64,000 nucleotides of DNA from Nocardia donostiensis (lineage in GTDB: Bacteria > Actinomycetota > Actinomycetes > Mycobacteriales > Mycobacteriaceae). Positions 1 through 8,422 of this stretch are shown here, piece after piece (position 1 is the first letter of the stretch; every line of letters begins with the position of its first letter). The position numbers and the translations under genes are program-made. The stretch is taken from assembly GCF_002081715.1 (NCBI RefSeq), contig NZ_MUKP01000017.1, forward strand, positions 1-64,000, read 5' to 3'. The notes under the pieces were generated by a model, which had not been told where the DNA came from, made no database searches, and saw nothing but the letters and a program-made list of their open reading frames with translations.

Positions 1-419
1 TGCTCGGCCACTGGACCCACACCAGCCGACTACCCGCCCCACCACGCTCACCGCATCTACGCCACCACCAGCAACGATCAGCGGCGGTGACACGACAATG
101 GCTCGCCCGACGGCTGGCGTGGACGTAACACCGCCACCCGTGCCCCGGAACGTCGGTGATCGAGCGGACGAGCACCAATCCGATGCCGGGCATGTGCCGC
201 GTCACGGGTAGGTGATGCCTCGGTGGGGGTGCGGAAAGATTGTCGAATCACGTGTCTGGCCTGCACGCCTTTTCTGGTTGGCTTGCGGTCTTCCGGGTCT
301 GAGGTGTGGCCGGTTGGGCTCGCGCCCCGGCTCCCTGGCGGCCAGCATGCTGGTTGCTGTCACTGGTCGGCCCCAGCGATGCTGGATGCCTAGCTGGGCA
401 GGGGCGTGCAGCCCCGTGT
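1..419. other. left-edge stretch without a confident gene
   Basis: No start codon with a ribosome binding site and no recognisable domain is seen here. Forward frame 3 is open from the edge to about base 155 and could be the tail of a gene outside the window, but its residues are Arg/His-rich and match nothing I know. On the minus strand a 72-residue reading frame begins at an ATG overlapping the stop of the next gene (ATGA at about 420-424). It has mixed codon bias and is not called. Confidence 0.4.
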
Positions 420-740
420 TCATGAGGGCGAGGTGGTGCTGGCGGGGGCTGGTTGGCGTAGGTGGGTGGGGACAGTGTCGGAGTCGTCGACAACGACGGT
501 GTGGCTGTAACGGCAGCGTGTGCCGGTGTGGTCGGCGTGGGTGTCGATGCGGTTGTTGATCACGCGGACGCGTCCGCACCACACGGCTGGGCAAATGAGG
601 CTGGTGACGGTGCCGTCGGCGCCGATGGTGGGGCGACCGCAGTCGGCGTAGGCCCGCACGGGCGGCCCGGCGGTCGAGCGATGTTGGCCGCAATGTAGGA
701 GTGTGGCGAGGCGAGCGGCCAAGCGGAGTACGGGGCTCAT
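420..740 (-). CDS. small cysteine-containing protein of unknown function
   Basis: A 106-residue protein of unrecognised function, last in a minus-strand run that starts near 2845. The middle holds a CPAVWCGRVRV segment and then a HADHTGTRC stretch. This arrangement recalls short Nocardia proteins with a Cys-x-x-Cys plus HPDHTG-x-x-C zinc-ribbon-like pattern, though only part of the cysteine set is visible. The C-terminus is rich in Pro, Ser and Thr. It lies 100 bases downstream of a frameshifted gene on the same strand and may be co-transcribed. Codon use is of the GC-rich actinobacterial kind. That it is coding is moderately likely; the zinc-ribbon idea is inference. Confidence 0.45.
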   Translation of the reverse strand: MSPVLRLAARLATLLHCGQHRSTAGPPVRAYADCGRPTIGADGTVTSLICPAVWCGRVRVINNRIDTHADHTGTRCRYSHTVVVDDSDTVPTHLRQPAPASTTSPS

Positions 741-839
741 GCCGCGACCGCCTCCTCGAGCCGAGATCCGATCACCGCCAGGGCAGCCGCCACAACGCGG
801 CGACCACGACCGCTGTCCCGGCGGTCCAGCCCGCCGCGT

Positions 840-1330
840 TCATCCGCGCACCACCGGCTCAGACGCGAGGATGGCGTCCAGGACCGCGGCTGCCGACGGC
901 CGGTAGGCATCGGTCGGCAGGCGTCGGTGTCGCCACGCGGTGGCTGTGTCTCCTGGCGTGGGGAGCTCGATTTCCGTGCCCAGCGGCAGGATTCGCGCTC
1001 GTATAGCGGACAGCGGTGCTGTGATGAGGGCGTCGTCGGTTGATGGGCGAGGGGTGGGCCGGCGAGGATGACCCATCGGGCGGATCCGGTGGGGTGGGTG
1101 TGAATGACGATCGGCCCGGGCTCGGGGAGCCTGTCGGCCACCGCAGGTGCGTGGATCGCGGGAATCACGAACGCCGAAACGTTCCCGGTATGTGCGATGA
1201 GGGTGCGGCCGCGGCGGAGGGCTTCGAGTGCGCACACGTCACGGTAGTGGCGCAGGCGTGCGGTGATCGCGTAGTCGAGAGTTGCGCTGCTGTGGTCGGG
1301 CTGTGTGGTGGTGTGGTTGATCGGTCTCAT
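840..1330 (-). pseudogene. frameshifted small actinobacterial protein (paralogue of the 1846-2328 gene)
   Basis: Two minus-strand frames must be joined to make one protein. The first runs from the ATG at 1330 and gives a plausible N-terminal half ending HPTGSARWVILAGPP. The second, entered near 1030-1050, gives STDDALITAPL, then an LPTPGD segment and a stop at 840. The total is 491 bases, one short of a whole number of codons. The same layout (W-[IV]-x-L-x-x-P, about 30 residues, L-P-T, W/R-x-x-x-P) is intact in the gene at 1846-2328, so I read this as a paralogue broken by a one-base indel. It could also be a sequencing error in a GC-rich tract. The molecular function is unknown. Confidence 0.55.
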
Positions 1331-1402
1331 ACGGTTCTCTCGGGGATGGGCGACGGGCGGGAGCCACCTGGTTGCTGGCGGCAGGCTCGTCGGGTGGTGT
1401 GG

Positions 1403-1849
1403 TCACGGTTGCGGGGTGTGGAGGTGGTAGATGCGATGGTCGATGCCGGTGACGAGGTCGTTGTAGGCCTCGACGAGGACGGCCAGGCTGGTCCAGGAGT
1501 CGTGGACCTCGGGATCGTCGGCGGCCCGGGTCATCAGCAGCCGGAACGCGCGGACCTGCATCGCGGCAATCCGATCCACCAGGGCACCCACCGATTCCGG
1601 GCAGGGGCGGGCATTCGGGTGCGGGGCAGGCGCGCGCTCGCGCAGCCATCGGTCGATCGCGGTGACGAGCCGGTCTCGGCGGCAGCCGATACCAACGGTG
1701 GCTGGCTGGTCGAGCAGCAGCGTGTGCACGACACCGAGCTGATAGGCCCATCGAGTGATCGGATGGCGTCCGATGTGCTGGCCCCGGATCGCCAAGAGCA
1801 ACGAATCCTGCGACGGCCACGCCAGATCCGGCACTGCCGTCGTGGTCAT
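1403..1849 (-). CDS. DUF4254 domain-containing protein
   Basis: A 148-residue protein resembling the DUF4254 proteins common in Nocardia. It opens with a SQDSLLLAIRG-type segment and has a central 'R-D-x-L-V-x-x-I-D-R-W' helix. It then carries PESVGALVDRIAAMQVRAF and a late helical segment with D-S-W-T-S-L-A-V-L-V-E-A-Y-N-D-L. The biochemical role of the family is not established. I chose the ATG at 1849 because it overlaps the stop of the upstream gene (ATGA), which implies translational coupling; an ATG at 1882 in the same frame is the alternative. It sits in a minus-strand run of small unknown proteins opposite an XRE/TPR regulator. Confidence 0.6.
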   Translation of the reverse strand: MTTTAVPDLAWPSQDSLLLAIRGQHIGRHPITRWAYQLGVVHTLLLDQPATVGIGCRRDRLVTAIDRWLRERAPAPHPNARPCPESVGALVDRIAAMQVRAFRLLMTRAADDPEVHDSWTSLAVLVEAYNDLVTGIDHRIYHLHTPQP

Positions 1850-2328
1850 ATCAGCCTCGAACCCGAACCGGTGAGTGCCCATTCGTCGAGCACCGATTTG
1901 GCTGCGCGCAGGACTTGACCCTGGGCCGGGGCCAACATGTCACCCGGTGATGATGCTCGTTTCGGTGCGTCGACCCAGTACCAGCCGAACCGCGAGTCCG
2001 AGGTCGGAAGCCACACCCGCGAGCCTGGATCGAGAATGCAGACCTGCGGTACTCGCGCGACCGGTGTGCTGACCAAGCCAGCAGGGTGGACCAGGAAAAT
2101 CCACTGCCGATGCCGGGGATGACTGATCACCGGCACCGCCAGGACCTTCGGGTGTCGCAGACGGTCACGGACCGGCCAGCCCACCTGTTGTGGCATCGTC
2201 ACCGCACCCACCGCATCGCCGATTACCAACGAGGGCCGGCCACCGGCCATCTCGACAGGGAAACCGAACCGATGGCTATACACGTAAGCGACCTCGTGCA
2301 ACGAGTAGCAGGTATCGAGAATCATCAC
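1846..2328 (-). CDS. small actinobacterial protein of unknown function
   Basis: A 160-residue protein beginning with two ATG codons behind a strong GGGGAGG ribosome binding site. A middle QWIFLVHP segment is followed about 30 residues later by VWLPTSDSRFGWYWVDAP. The frameshifted gene at 840-1330 and, more loosely, the gene at 2342-2845 share this W-x-F/I-L-x-x-P ... L-P-T ... W-x-x-x-P layout. They therefore look like a local paralogous family, which I recognise only as a Nocardia protein type with no assigned function. Its stop overlaps the start of the DUF4254 gene, and the upstream gene ends 13 bases before its start, so the three are probably one operon. Confidence 0.6.
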   Translation of the reverse strand: MMILDTCYSLHEVAYVYSHRFGFPVEMAGGRPSLVIGDAVGAVTMPQQVGWPVRDRLRHPKVLAVPVISHPRHRQWIFLVHPAGLVSTPVARVPQVCILDPGSRVWLPTSDSRFGWYWVDAPKRASSPGDMLAPAQGQVLRAAKSVLDEWALTGSGSRLI

Positions 2329-2341
2329 CCAGACCTCCCCT

Positions 2342-2845
2342 CTATCCTGCTTGGGTCAGGTGTCCACCGACGGATATCGCGAGTTCCGCGATCGTTGCGA
2401 ATGCCTCGCGATCACGACCACGGGGATACTTCCGCCATCGCCGCGGTGCTTCCGTAGGGCCGGGCAGCGGGATACGTGATACCCGGACCGTGCGTATCGC
2501 CTGGCACCGGAACAGCCAGGCGTTGGTTCGCAGCTCCGCAACAGCGCTGGGCCCGGCAGGACGTTCCGGTGTCGGGCATGGAGTTACTGGCGTATCGGTC
2601 GGACTGCCATCGGTCAGTACCGTCAACACCCCGTTGGAAATGTTCTCCACCACCGGTGAGAACAAACCAAGGGCATCCATTTCCTCGATCACACATTCGC
2701 CCAACCGGTGGGGAAGGTAAATGGCATCGACGACGCCGGAGGGAACGAGGATCGTGCCGAACGAGTCGATATCCGCGTCGAGGAAACCGTGTTCGGTGAT
2801 GTACTGCGCGCAAAGTTCCGCCGCTGCAACCGTCGATGATGCCAT
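2342..2845 (-). CDS. small actinobacterial protein, first gene of a minus-strand run
   Basis: A 167-residue protein. Upstream in-frame ATGs exist, but the ATG at 2845 is chosen because an AGGAG sits six bases before it and the protein-like sequence begins there. The N-terminal half reads like 'AAELCAQYITEHGF', then a hydrophobic 'YLPHRLGECVIEEMDALGL' segment. A VLTVLTDGSP stretch and a later IPLPGPTEAPRRW segment correspond in order to the landmarks of the 1846-2328 protein, which suggests divergent paralogues. The function is unknown. It is the first gene leftward from a 575-base divergent region facing an XRE/TPR regulator, an arrangement that suggests control by that regulator. Confidence 0.55.
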   Translation of the reverse strand: MASSTVAAAELCAQYITEHGFLDADIDSFGTILVPSGVVDAIYLPHRLGECVIEEMDALGLFSPVVENISNGVLTVLTDGSPTDTPVTPCPTPERPAGPSAVAELRTNAWLFRCQAIRTVRVSRIPLPGPTEAPRRWRKYPRGRDREAFATIAELAISVGGHLTQAG

Positions 2846-3420
2846 GAGGCTCCTGCCGGATGGTCGGATCGAGTTCTGAGTCGAAAAGGGCAAGGAATCG
2901 GCTGCTGGTGTCGATGGTGTTCCCGTAGTAGAGACTGCCGACCGCGGTGTGCGATGTAGCACGGCCAGCGCGTCCTGGAATGTCCCGCAGTCGGGCCCGT
3001 GGTGAGGAACCGCGCGTGGTCGCTGTTGTCGATGATTGCACTGCCACGACAGTCTTCGCCTGTGGTCAGCCATCGATCACGCAGCTCGGTGGTGGGGGCG
3101 TGCATCGTGTCTCCTGTCTGAGAGCCGGAAGCGGACAGAAACTGCTCAGCCGGCCTGCCGCGCCGCATGGACGGTTTGCGGGCGAGAGGCAGCCGAACAT
3201 GAGCTGTTCCTCCTGGACGCGGGCACATTGGCAGGCGTATAGACCATTCGCCGGTGAGATCGGCCAGACCGGGCGGTTCTACGGGTTCGCCGACTCGAAG
3301 GTGTTCCGCTGGTTCTGGCTACGATTCTGCGGACCGAACCGACGGATGCGGAAGCGCCGTTCGTGCATAGTTTTTATGCATCAGATGAATAAGCACGCCG
3401 ACTGGGAAGGGATCTGCGCG
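2846..3420. promoter_or_regulatory. divergent intergenic region between small-protein run and XRE regulator
   Basis: This 575-base gap separates the minus-strand run starting at 2845 from the plus-strand regulator starting at 3421. Reading frames cross it on both strands, but their N-terminal parts look random and lack ribosome binding sites at the alternative starts. It should contain promoters for both directions. A small AT-rich palindrome lies at 3364-3380 (listed separately). Confidence 0.5.
3364..3380. promoter_or_regulatory. candidate operator palindrome upstream of XRE regulator
   Basis: The sequence TGCATA-GTTTT-TATGCA is a perfect 6-5-6 inverted repeat 40 bases before the regulator start, and it is conspicuously AT-rich in GC-rich DNA. 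XRE-family regulators usually bind such palindromes near their own promoters. That this one does so is inference. Confidence 0.4.
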
Positions 3421-4824
3421 ATGGTCGATTTCTCCACCGCACGCGTCCGGTGCAAACGGTGCGGTGCGACGACCCCGGCCGGGCGATGCCTGCAATGTGC
3501 AGATGCCGACCTGATGCCGCCGCTGCCGGAGCACGCATGGTGGTCCGGAGATCTTCGTCAAGCCTTGGATGCCCGTGACATCGGCAAAGCGATCCGCGCC
3601 TACCGGCATCACCCGCACCATGGCCGACGCCGCATCACCCAGGAGGAAATGGCACGGTGGCTCTCGATCACTCAGGGCCACCTCTCGCGCATCGAGCAGG
3701 GCCGCGTGCCGGTGACCAATCTGGACACCTTGACCCAGTTTGCGCGACTCCTGGCGGTGCCGCCCTCGCTGCTGTGGTTCGACCTGCCACCCGACCGGCC
3801 CACCAGCCCTGTCCCCACTCGGCCGCGCACCAGCACCGCACTTCCCGAAGAGCTCGCCGCCGCAATCCTGGCGCCGACACACCCCCAGTTGTCCGACGCG
3901 CTGCTGGTGACATTGGCTGGGCATTCGGCACGCGACCAGATTTCAGGACCACACAATGTGATCGAGGCCGCCCGCCAGGACCTCGCATTCATCGAGCAGC
4001 GCATGGTCGACAGCAGCGACAACGGCCGCGGGTGCCACCGCCTGCAATATGTCGCCGGCCGGTTCGCGGAGCTGCTCGGCTGGCTCTACCAGGATGCCGG
4101 TGACCTCGCCGCTGCTGAACATTGGTCGCGAATCGCCCGCGAATATGCCGAACGCATCGACGACACCCAGTTCCGGGCCTATGCGCTGATGCGGAGCTCC
4201 AATATCGCTACCGATGCGGGAAACCTTTCCGATGCAACCGATTTCATTCGTGCCGCACTGTTGGGCAGTGACCGGCTCACTCCACGGCAGCGCGCTGTTC
4301 TGCATCGACAGCAAGCCAACGTCCATGCCGTGCGCGCGAAACGATCCGGGTACCGCAGCGACGTCACCGCATGCATCGACGCCTTGGCGCGGGCCGCGGA
4401 GGCTGCGGCCGAGCCAAACGACGAGCCAGACGAACTCGCCGGCTACTGCTCCCCGGCGTATGTCACGATGGAGGCCGCGCACTGCTGGATCCAACTCGGC
4501 CAACCGGACAAGGCACTGACACTCCTGGAACAACGTTTGAGCGACTGGAGCACCGACGGTCGACGCGATCTCGGTATGGGCATCGCCCGCTTGTCTACTG
4601 CATATGCCGGAGTCGGCTCATGGGCGGAAGCCGTCGAGGTCGCCGGATACGCGGCTACCATCGTGGCCGACACCGGGTCTTACCGCACGCTCGGTCAGCT
4701 GGACGCCACAGCGACGGTCCTGCGGGCCGCCGGCCAGACCAGCGCCGCGCGGGAGTTGACCCATCAGTTGCGCGCGATGCAACACATCCGAACCAGCCAC
4801 GGCAGGAGTTTCGAGTGGAGTTGA
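3421..4824 (+). CDS. XRE-family regulator with TPR-like domain
   Basis: A 467-residue regulator. Residues about 8-25 carry a CKRC ... CLQC pair that looks like a small zinc ribbon. A lambda-repressor-type helix-turn-helix follows at about 75-125 (ITQEEMARWL ... GHLSRIEQGR ... DTLTQFARLL). The rest is helical and repeat-like, as in actinobacterial XRE/TPR regulators that sense peptides or metabolites. The ATG at 3421 is chosen because it follows a purine-rich AAGGGA; an in-frame upstream ATG would add a short MHQMNKHADW-like leader. The stop overlaps the start region of the creatininase-family gene, so the two are probably co-expressed. The ligand is unknown. Confidence 0.8.
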   Translation: MVDFSTARVRCKRCGATTPAGRCLQCADADLMPPLPEHAWWSGDLRQALDARDIGKAIRAYRHHPHHGRRRITQEEMARWLSITQGHLSRIEQGRVPVTNLDTLTQFARLLAVPPSLLWFDLPPDRPTSPVPTRPRTSTALPEELAAAILAPTHPQLSDALLVTLAGHSARDQISGPHNVIEAARQDLAFIEQRMVDSSDNGRGCHRLQYVAGRFAELLGWLYQDAGDLAAAEHWSRIAREYAERIDDTQFRAYALMRSSNIATDAGNLSDATDFIRAALLGSDRLTPRQRAVLHRQQANVHAVRAKRSGYRSDVTACIDALARAAEAAAEPNDEPDELAGYCSPAYVTMEAAHCWIQLGQPDKALTLLEQRLSDWSTDGRRDLGMGIARLSTAYAGVGSWAEAVEVAGYAATIVADTGSYRTLGQLDATATVLRAAGQTSAARELTHQLRAMQHIRTSHGRSFEWS

Positions 4825-5537
4825 TGACCACCGCCAGTTCGACCGACGTCGCCCGCGACGGCCATCGTGTCGCGGTACTTCCGGTCGGCAGCTTCGAGCA
4901 ACACGGTGATCATCTACCGCTCATCACCGACACCGCCATCGCCTGCGTCATTGCCCGTGAACTCGCCGATCACCACCCGCTGTTGCTGCTGCCGCCGGTG
5001 ACATTCTCCTGCTCACACGAACACGAACAATTCGCTGGGACCGTCAGCCTCAGCCCGGCCACCCTGACCGCGGTCATCGGTGATATCCGCAGCTCCCTCG
5101 CCCGAGCAGGGATCAGCACGTTGGTGCTCGTCAATGCTCACGGCGGCAACTACGTCCTGGGAAACATTGCCCAAGAGGCCAACATCGGCGGCCGGCACGT
5201 TGCGATATTCCCCGGCCGCGAGGACTGGAACCGAGCTCGCGCGGCGGCCGGGATGGAAACCAACTCACATGAGGACATGCACGGCGGTGAACTCGAAACC
5301 TCCATCCTGCTCCACGCCACCCCCGACTTCGTCCGCGCATCATTCCGCACCGCCGACCACGAAGCGGCCGACCGTGAACACCTGCACCTGCTCGGGATGG
5401 CGGCCTACACCAACAGCGGAATCATCGGCCGCCCCTCGGCCGCAACCGCCGGCAAAGGCCAAGCAGCACTCAACGCCCTGACACGCGCATTCGGCGATTA
5501 CCTCACACTCCTGACCGCTGCGCGCCCCAACCACTGA
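4815..5537 (+). CDS. creatininase-family amidohydrolase
   Basis: A 240-residue creatininase-family protein, close to the usual 230-260. The metal-site motifs are clear: SFEQHGDHLPLITDT near the N-terminus (acidic residue and His ligands), LVNAHGGN in the middle, and HGGELETS later. The family hydrolyses cyclic or linear amides; members include creatininase, MftE of mycofactocin maturation and enzymes of riboflavin-type pathways. No mycofactocin precursor or radical-SAM gene is nearby, so MftE is unlikely. The GTG at 4815 has AGGAG at good spacing, while the ATG at 4824 overlaps the regulator stop. Either start indicates coupling to the XRE regulator. The substrate is unknown. Confidence 0.8.
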   Translation: MELMTTASSTDVARDGHRVAVLPVGSFEQHGDHLPLITDTAIACVIARELADHHPLLLLPPVTFSCSHEHEQFAGTVSLSPATLTAVIGDIRSSLARAGISTLVLVNAHGGNYVLGNIAQEANIGGRHVAIFPGREDWNRARAAAGMETNSHEDMHGGELETSILLHATPDFVRASFRTADHEAADREHLHLLGMAAYTNSGIIGRPSAATAGKGQAALNALTRAFGDYLTLLTAARPNH

Positions 5538-6009
5538 CCTTCCACCAACTTCGCCGCAGGACCAGTGTCGAGCACACCGAACGGCGACACGGCCATGCTC
5601 GGATATCCCCGGGTTGTTGGACCGGGAGAAGGTAACGAGCCAAAGTGCTTCACCGCACTGCGGTCGACGCGAGTCGTCCTGTGCTCGTGATGTCGCCGGA
5701 ATGCCCGTTCAATGGCTGTCGCGTAGAAGCCGTTAGCGCTAGCCAAAAACGGGCACCTTCGTGGGGAATCTGGCCGAGTACCTCTCGAGTTGGTGACCGA
5801 GGCATACATGGACGCCGAAGAAGTCGACGACTACGCCGACAGTCTCGCCACACCACCAGCACCGGAATAGGTGGCAACAAGATCCATTCCTTCCGCTCCC
5901 GTGCCCGGAATGGCTGCGCAGGAGTCAGGACGCCAAGCGCATCGCGTGAGTGTCGCCGTACACTCCGTGGACACGATAGTTCGTTCATAGCCGAGGAGCC
6001 GGCCGCCGC
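5538..6009. other. intergenic stretch with a gene remnant
   Basis: This 472-base gap between the creatininase and the 2H phosphoesterase has no intact gene. It contains an Lsr2-like 3' fragment at 5727-5870 (listed separately). The remainder shows no recognisable protein, RNA or strong hairpin. Confidence 0.5.
5727..5870 (+). pseudogene. remnant of an Lsr2-like nucleoid protein (C-terminal part)
   Basis: In this frame an in-frame stop at 5724-5726 is followed by codons reading LALAKNGHLRGESGRVP and then LELVTEAYMDAEEVDDYADS, to a stop at 5868-5870. The Lsr2 DNA-binding domain has the pattern W-A-K-x-N-G-[HY]-x-x-x-x-R-G-R-[IV]-P-x-x-[VL]-x-x-A-Y. The spacing from NGH to GRVP and on to EAY is the same here. 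The AT-hook-like RGR has become SGR and the tryptophan is lost. No N-terminal dimerisation half is found upstream in any frame, and there is no start codon. I read it as a truncated, decayed copy. Confidence 0.5.
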
Positions 6010-6717
6010 ATGAGCACTTTGTCCAAGCGTCCGTTCCCGTTGTTGCAGCCTGTATCAATCTTCGATGCCGCGAGAATCCGCGACAATGATTGGATGGCGT
6101 TCAGCCATCTTTCGACGGTGAACGATCATTGGTCGCTGAAGGCGTGGGCGCCTGGCCAGACGGGGTACTACTGGTACCTGACATTCGATGACCCTGCGCT
6201 TACCGAGCTGGTTGCGCGGTGCCAGCAGCGTCTTGCTGACGAGTGCCTCGACATGGTGCCCTTGACGGGTCTGCATCTCACCATGCTGGGCATTGGCAAG
6301 ACATCCGACGTGTCCGTCGACGATATGTCCGAGATCGCTGAAGCCGCGCGCATGCGCCTGCGTGGTTTTGCGCCTTTCGATGTGACCGTGGGTCCGCTGT
6401 CGGGATCGCGTAGCGCAGTGCGCTTCTCGGTCACGCCATGGGATCGCCTGCTCGACCTCCACCGCGAGTTGCGGCAGGCGACTTCAGGTAGGCGTCCGGG
6501 CGTCCGACTAGTTGCCACACACGAGTTCAGACCGCACATAGGAATCGGATACATCAACCAGAATCGGAGTGCGGATAGCTTGGTCAGCAGCGTAGCCGCA
6601 CTACGGACGCTACCGGCGGTCAAAGTTCGGGTTGACAGGGTCGACCTCGTGGAGTTACGTCGCGAAGAACGGCAGTACCGCTGGCGTGACTGTGCGGTTA
6701 TCAAGCTCGGTGCGTAG
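6010..6717 (+). CDS. 2'-5' RNA ligase / 2H phosphoesterase family protein
   Basis: A 235-residue protein of the 2H phosphoesterase superfamily. The first catalytic H-x-T is clear at residues 89-91 (LHLTML). The second expected H-x-[ST] appears at about 176 within FRPHIGIGY, where the third position is Gly instead of Thr or Ser, so that half of the active site is altered. Family members hydrolyse or form 2',5' or 2',3'-cyclic phosphates in RNA or nucleotides. Its stop codon abuts, with no gap, the stop codon of the convergent XRE/TPR gene at 6718. The substrate is unknown, and activity is uncertain because of the degenerate second motif. Confidence 0.7.
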   Translation: MSTLSKRPFPLLQPVSIFDAARIRDNDWMAFSHLSTVNDHWSLKAWAPGQTGYYWYLTFDDPALTELVARCQQRLADECLDMVPLTGLHLTMLGIGKTSDVSVDDMSEIAEAARMRLRGFAPFDVTVGPLSGSRSAVRFSVTPWDRLLDLHRELRQATSGRRPGVRLVATHEFRPHIGIGYINQNRSADSLVSSVAALRTLPAVKVRVDRVDLVELRREERQYRWRDCAVIKLGA

Positions 6718-7995
6718 CTATTCGTATGCATCCGGCGCGGAGAATGCCCGCGCTGTCGACGACCAGTCATGCAAAGCCGAGAGGTAGACGGCTGACGATC
6801 GGGCAGGGATCTGCTCGAGAATGGGCGCCAAGTCGTGCGCTCGCTGCCACACCGAGCGGATCGGCCGGTCGCTGGACATGGCCAGCGCCTCGACCCCGAG
6901 CTGAACTGCATGTTCGAGATCGCGATGGTTCTTGCCCAGCATTGCTGTGGCCATGTCGAGTCGCACCAGGGATCTACTCCACACCGAATCGGATTCGTTG
7001 ACGCACTCCTCAACCTGTTGCCCGTAATCGAGTGTTCTTTGATAGTCGCCTGCGGCGAGAAACGCAGTGGCTGCATTCGCCATCAGTCTGGCATGTCCAT
7101 ACGGTTCAAAAGTGAGCGCGGGTGTGAGCCCTGGTTCGGTATTCAGGGTGTTCGCGATGGTCGTAGCCGCATCGATGGCGTCGGTGACTCTGCCGACGTC
7201 GCCGATCTTCCCCAGCGCTCGTGCCAGGCCGTTGGAGTACAGGCGAATGGATTGAGGTCCGTCACCCGCTACCTTCAGCCCTTCCTGCGCGAAGGTGATA
7301 GCGGCCCTGTAATCACCCTGGTAGTAGGAGCAGAAACTCTGCGTTCCTTTTACCCAGGCCAGCAGATCGCGGTCCTCCAGCAGAGTGGCGATGCTAAGAG
7401 CCTCATGGCAGTACATCTTCGCGTGTCCGAAGCGGCCGCGGTTCACCGCCATATACGCGAGCATGCCTGAAAGTTGCGCGGCAGTACGGTAAAGGCGTTG
7501 CAGCTCAACGGGGTGGCGGCGCTGGTTCAGAAGCTCCTCGACGTGGCGGCGCGCGGCGACTACACCAGGCGCGAGTTTCTGTGGGCCCTCCAGCTCGTAT
7601 CGGCCTATGACATCGTCGATCCCCAATGCAATGACGTCTACGAAGCTGCTGTCACCGACCATTTCGTTCAGGCTCTGGAGACGCTGAGCAAGTTCTGCCG
7701 GGGTTTCGAACATGTCGGCTGCGCCGGGAGCACCACGTACTTCTCGGGTTGTCCTCGTCTGTGCGGAGAGTGCAGTTTCGAAACGCGTGCGCTCGTCACC
7801 GTCCAGCCGCTTGAAAACTGTGTCCATGGCCGCGGCGAACTTGCCGGCAAGGGTAATTGTTTCGCGGCGTCGTTCCCACTTGCGCAACGTGCCGACTGGA
7901 AACCCCAGGATCTCTGCGAACTCCTCCTGCGTGACTCGCAGCGCGATGGTTCGCAACGCACGAACTTCAACACCTGTCCATCGGGTAACGACCAT
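6718..7995 (-). CDS. XRE-family regulator with C-terminal TPR repeats
   Basis: A 425-residue protein. The N-terminal helix-turn-helix (about residues 5-55) includes VTQEEFAEILGFPVGTLRKWERR, a plant/actinobacterial-type variant with KWE before the recognition-helix end. The remainder is helical with TPR-like repeats (for example YMAVNRGRFGHAKMYCHEAL and FLAAGDYQRTLDYGQ). Such proteins are single-component regulators in Nocardia and Streptomyces. It is tail-to-tail with the 2H phosphoesterase gene with no intervening base. Transcripts from the two genes must overlap or end inside each other unless termination is very sharp. The ligand and targets are unknown. Confidence 0.75.
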   Translation of the reverse strand: MVVTRWTGVEVRALRTIALRVTQEEFAEILGFPVGTLRKWERRRETITLAGKFAAAMDTVFKRLDGDERTRFETALSAQTRTTREVRGAPGAADMFETPAELAQRLQSLNEMVGDSSFVDVIALGIDDVIGRYELEGPQKLAPGVVAARRHVEELLNQRRHPVELQRLYRTAAQLSGMLAYMAVNRGRFGHAKMYCHEALSIATLLEDRDLLAWVKGTQSFCSYYQGDYRAAITFAQEGLKVAGDGPQSIRLYSNGLARALGKIGDVGRVTDAIDAATTIANTLNTEPGLTPALTFEPYGHARLMANAATAFLAAGDYQRTLDYGQQVEECVNESDSVWSRSLVRLDMATAMLGKNHRDLEHAVQLGVEALAMSSDRPIRSVWQRAHDLAPILEQIPARSSAVYLSALHDWSSTARAFSAPDAYE

Positions 7996-8422
7996 TCGGA
8001 TCTACCTGCTCCCCACGCTCCGTCCGTGACAGCAGCGTAGTAGCTCCGTGGTAGTTGCGTCACTTCTCCTGATCGCCTGCCCGCGAGAAGGTTTCGATAC
8101 CACCTACGCGTCGATGAACTGCTCTCCATAAACCGCGAAGGGCCAGGTGGTCAGCAGTCAGAGAGGGCACAGGAAAGACTTCCGAGAGGAGAACGAACTC
8201 GCCGTGGTGACCAGCCCCCCTTTCATCGCGTACTCACCGAACTGGCCGTCACTTTCGCACCCACCCCACCGACGAACCTCACCCACTGACCACCACGCGA
8301 ACGCTGAGACCACACTCCTACCCGCTCAGGGGTCGGCCCATGTCAGGGCCGCCCGCCCGGTGGCGAGCGCGGTTGTGTGCTGCTTCGGCGTCCCCTGAAC
8401 CTCTGTATTCGAGAAGGAATTG
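7996..8422. promoter_or_regulatory. divergent intergenic region
   Basis: This 427-base gap lies between the XRE/TPR regulator (leftward) and the methyltransferase (rightward), so it should hold two promoters. I see no intact gene, no strong hairpin and no convincing operator palindrome in it. Confidence 0.4.

Noticed and set aside
202..424. 72-codon minus-strand frame starting at an ATG that overlaps the stop of the 420-740 gene
   Set aside because: The overlap is suggestive but codon bias is mixed and the peptide is basic and motif-free; not enough to call.
1040..1918. 292-codon plus-strand frame opposite the DUF4254 gene
   Set aside because: Gly/Val/Arg-rich shadow without motifs; the DUF4254 protein on the other strand has family features and an ATGA overlap.
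4815..5537. Creatininase-family gene as mycofactocin MftE
   Set aside because: No mycofactocin precursor, MftB/C or glycosyltransferase genes lie nearby, so only the general family name is used.
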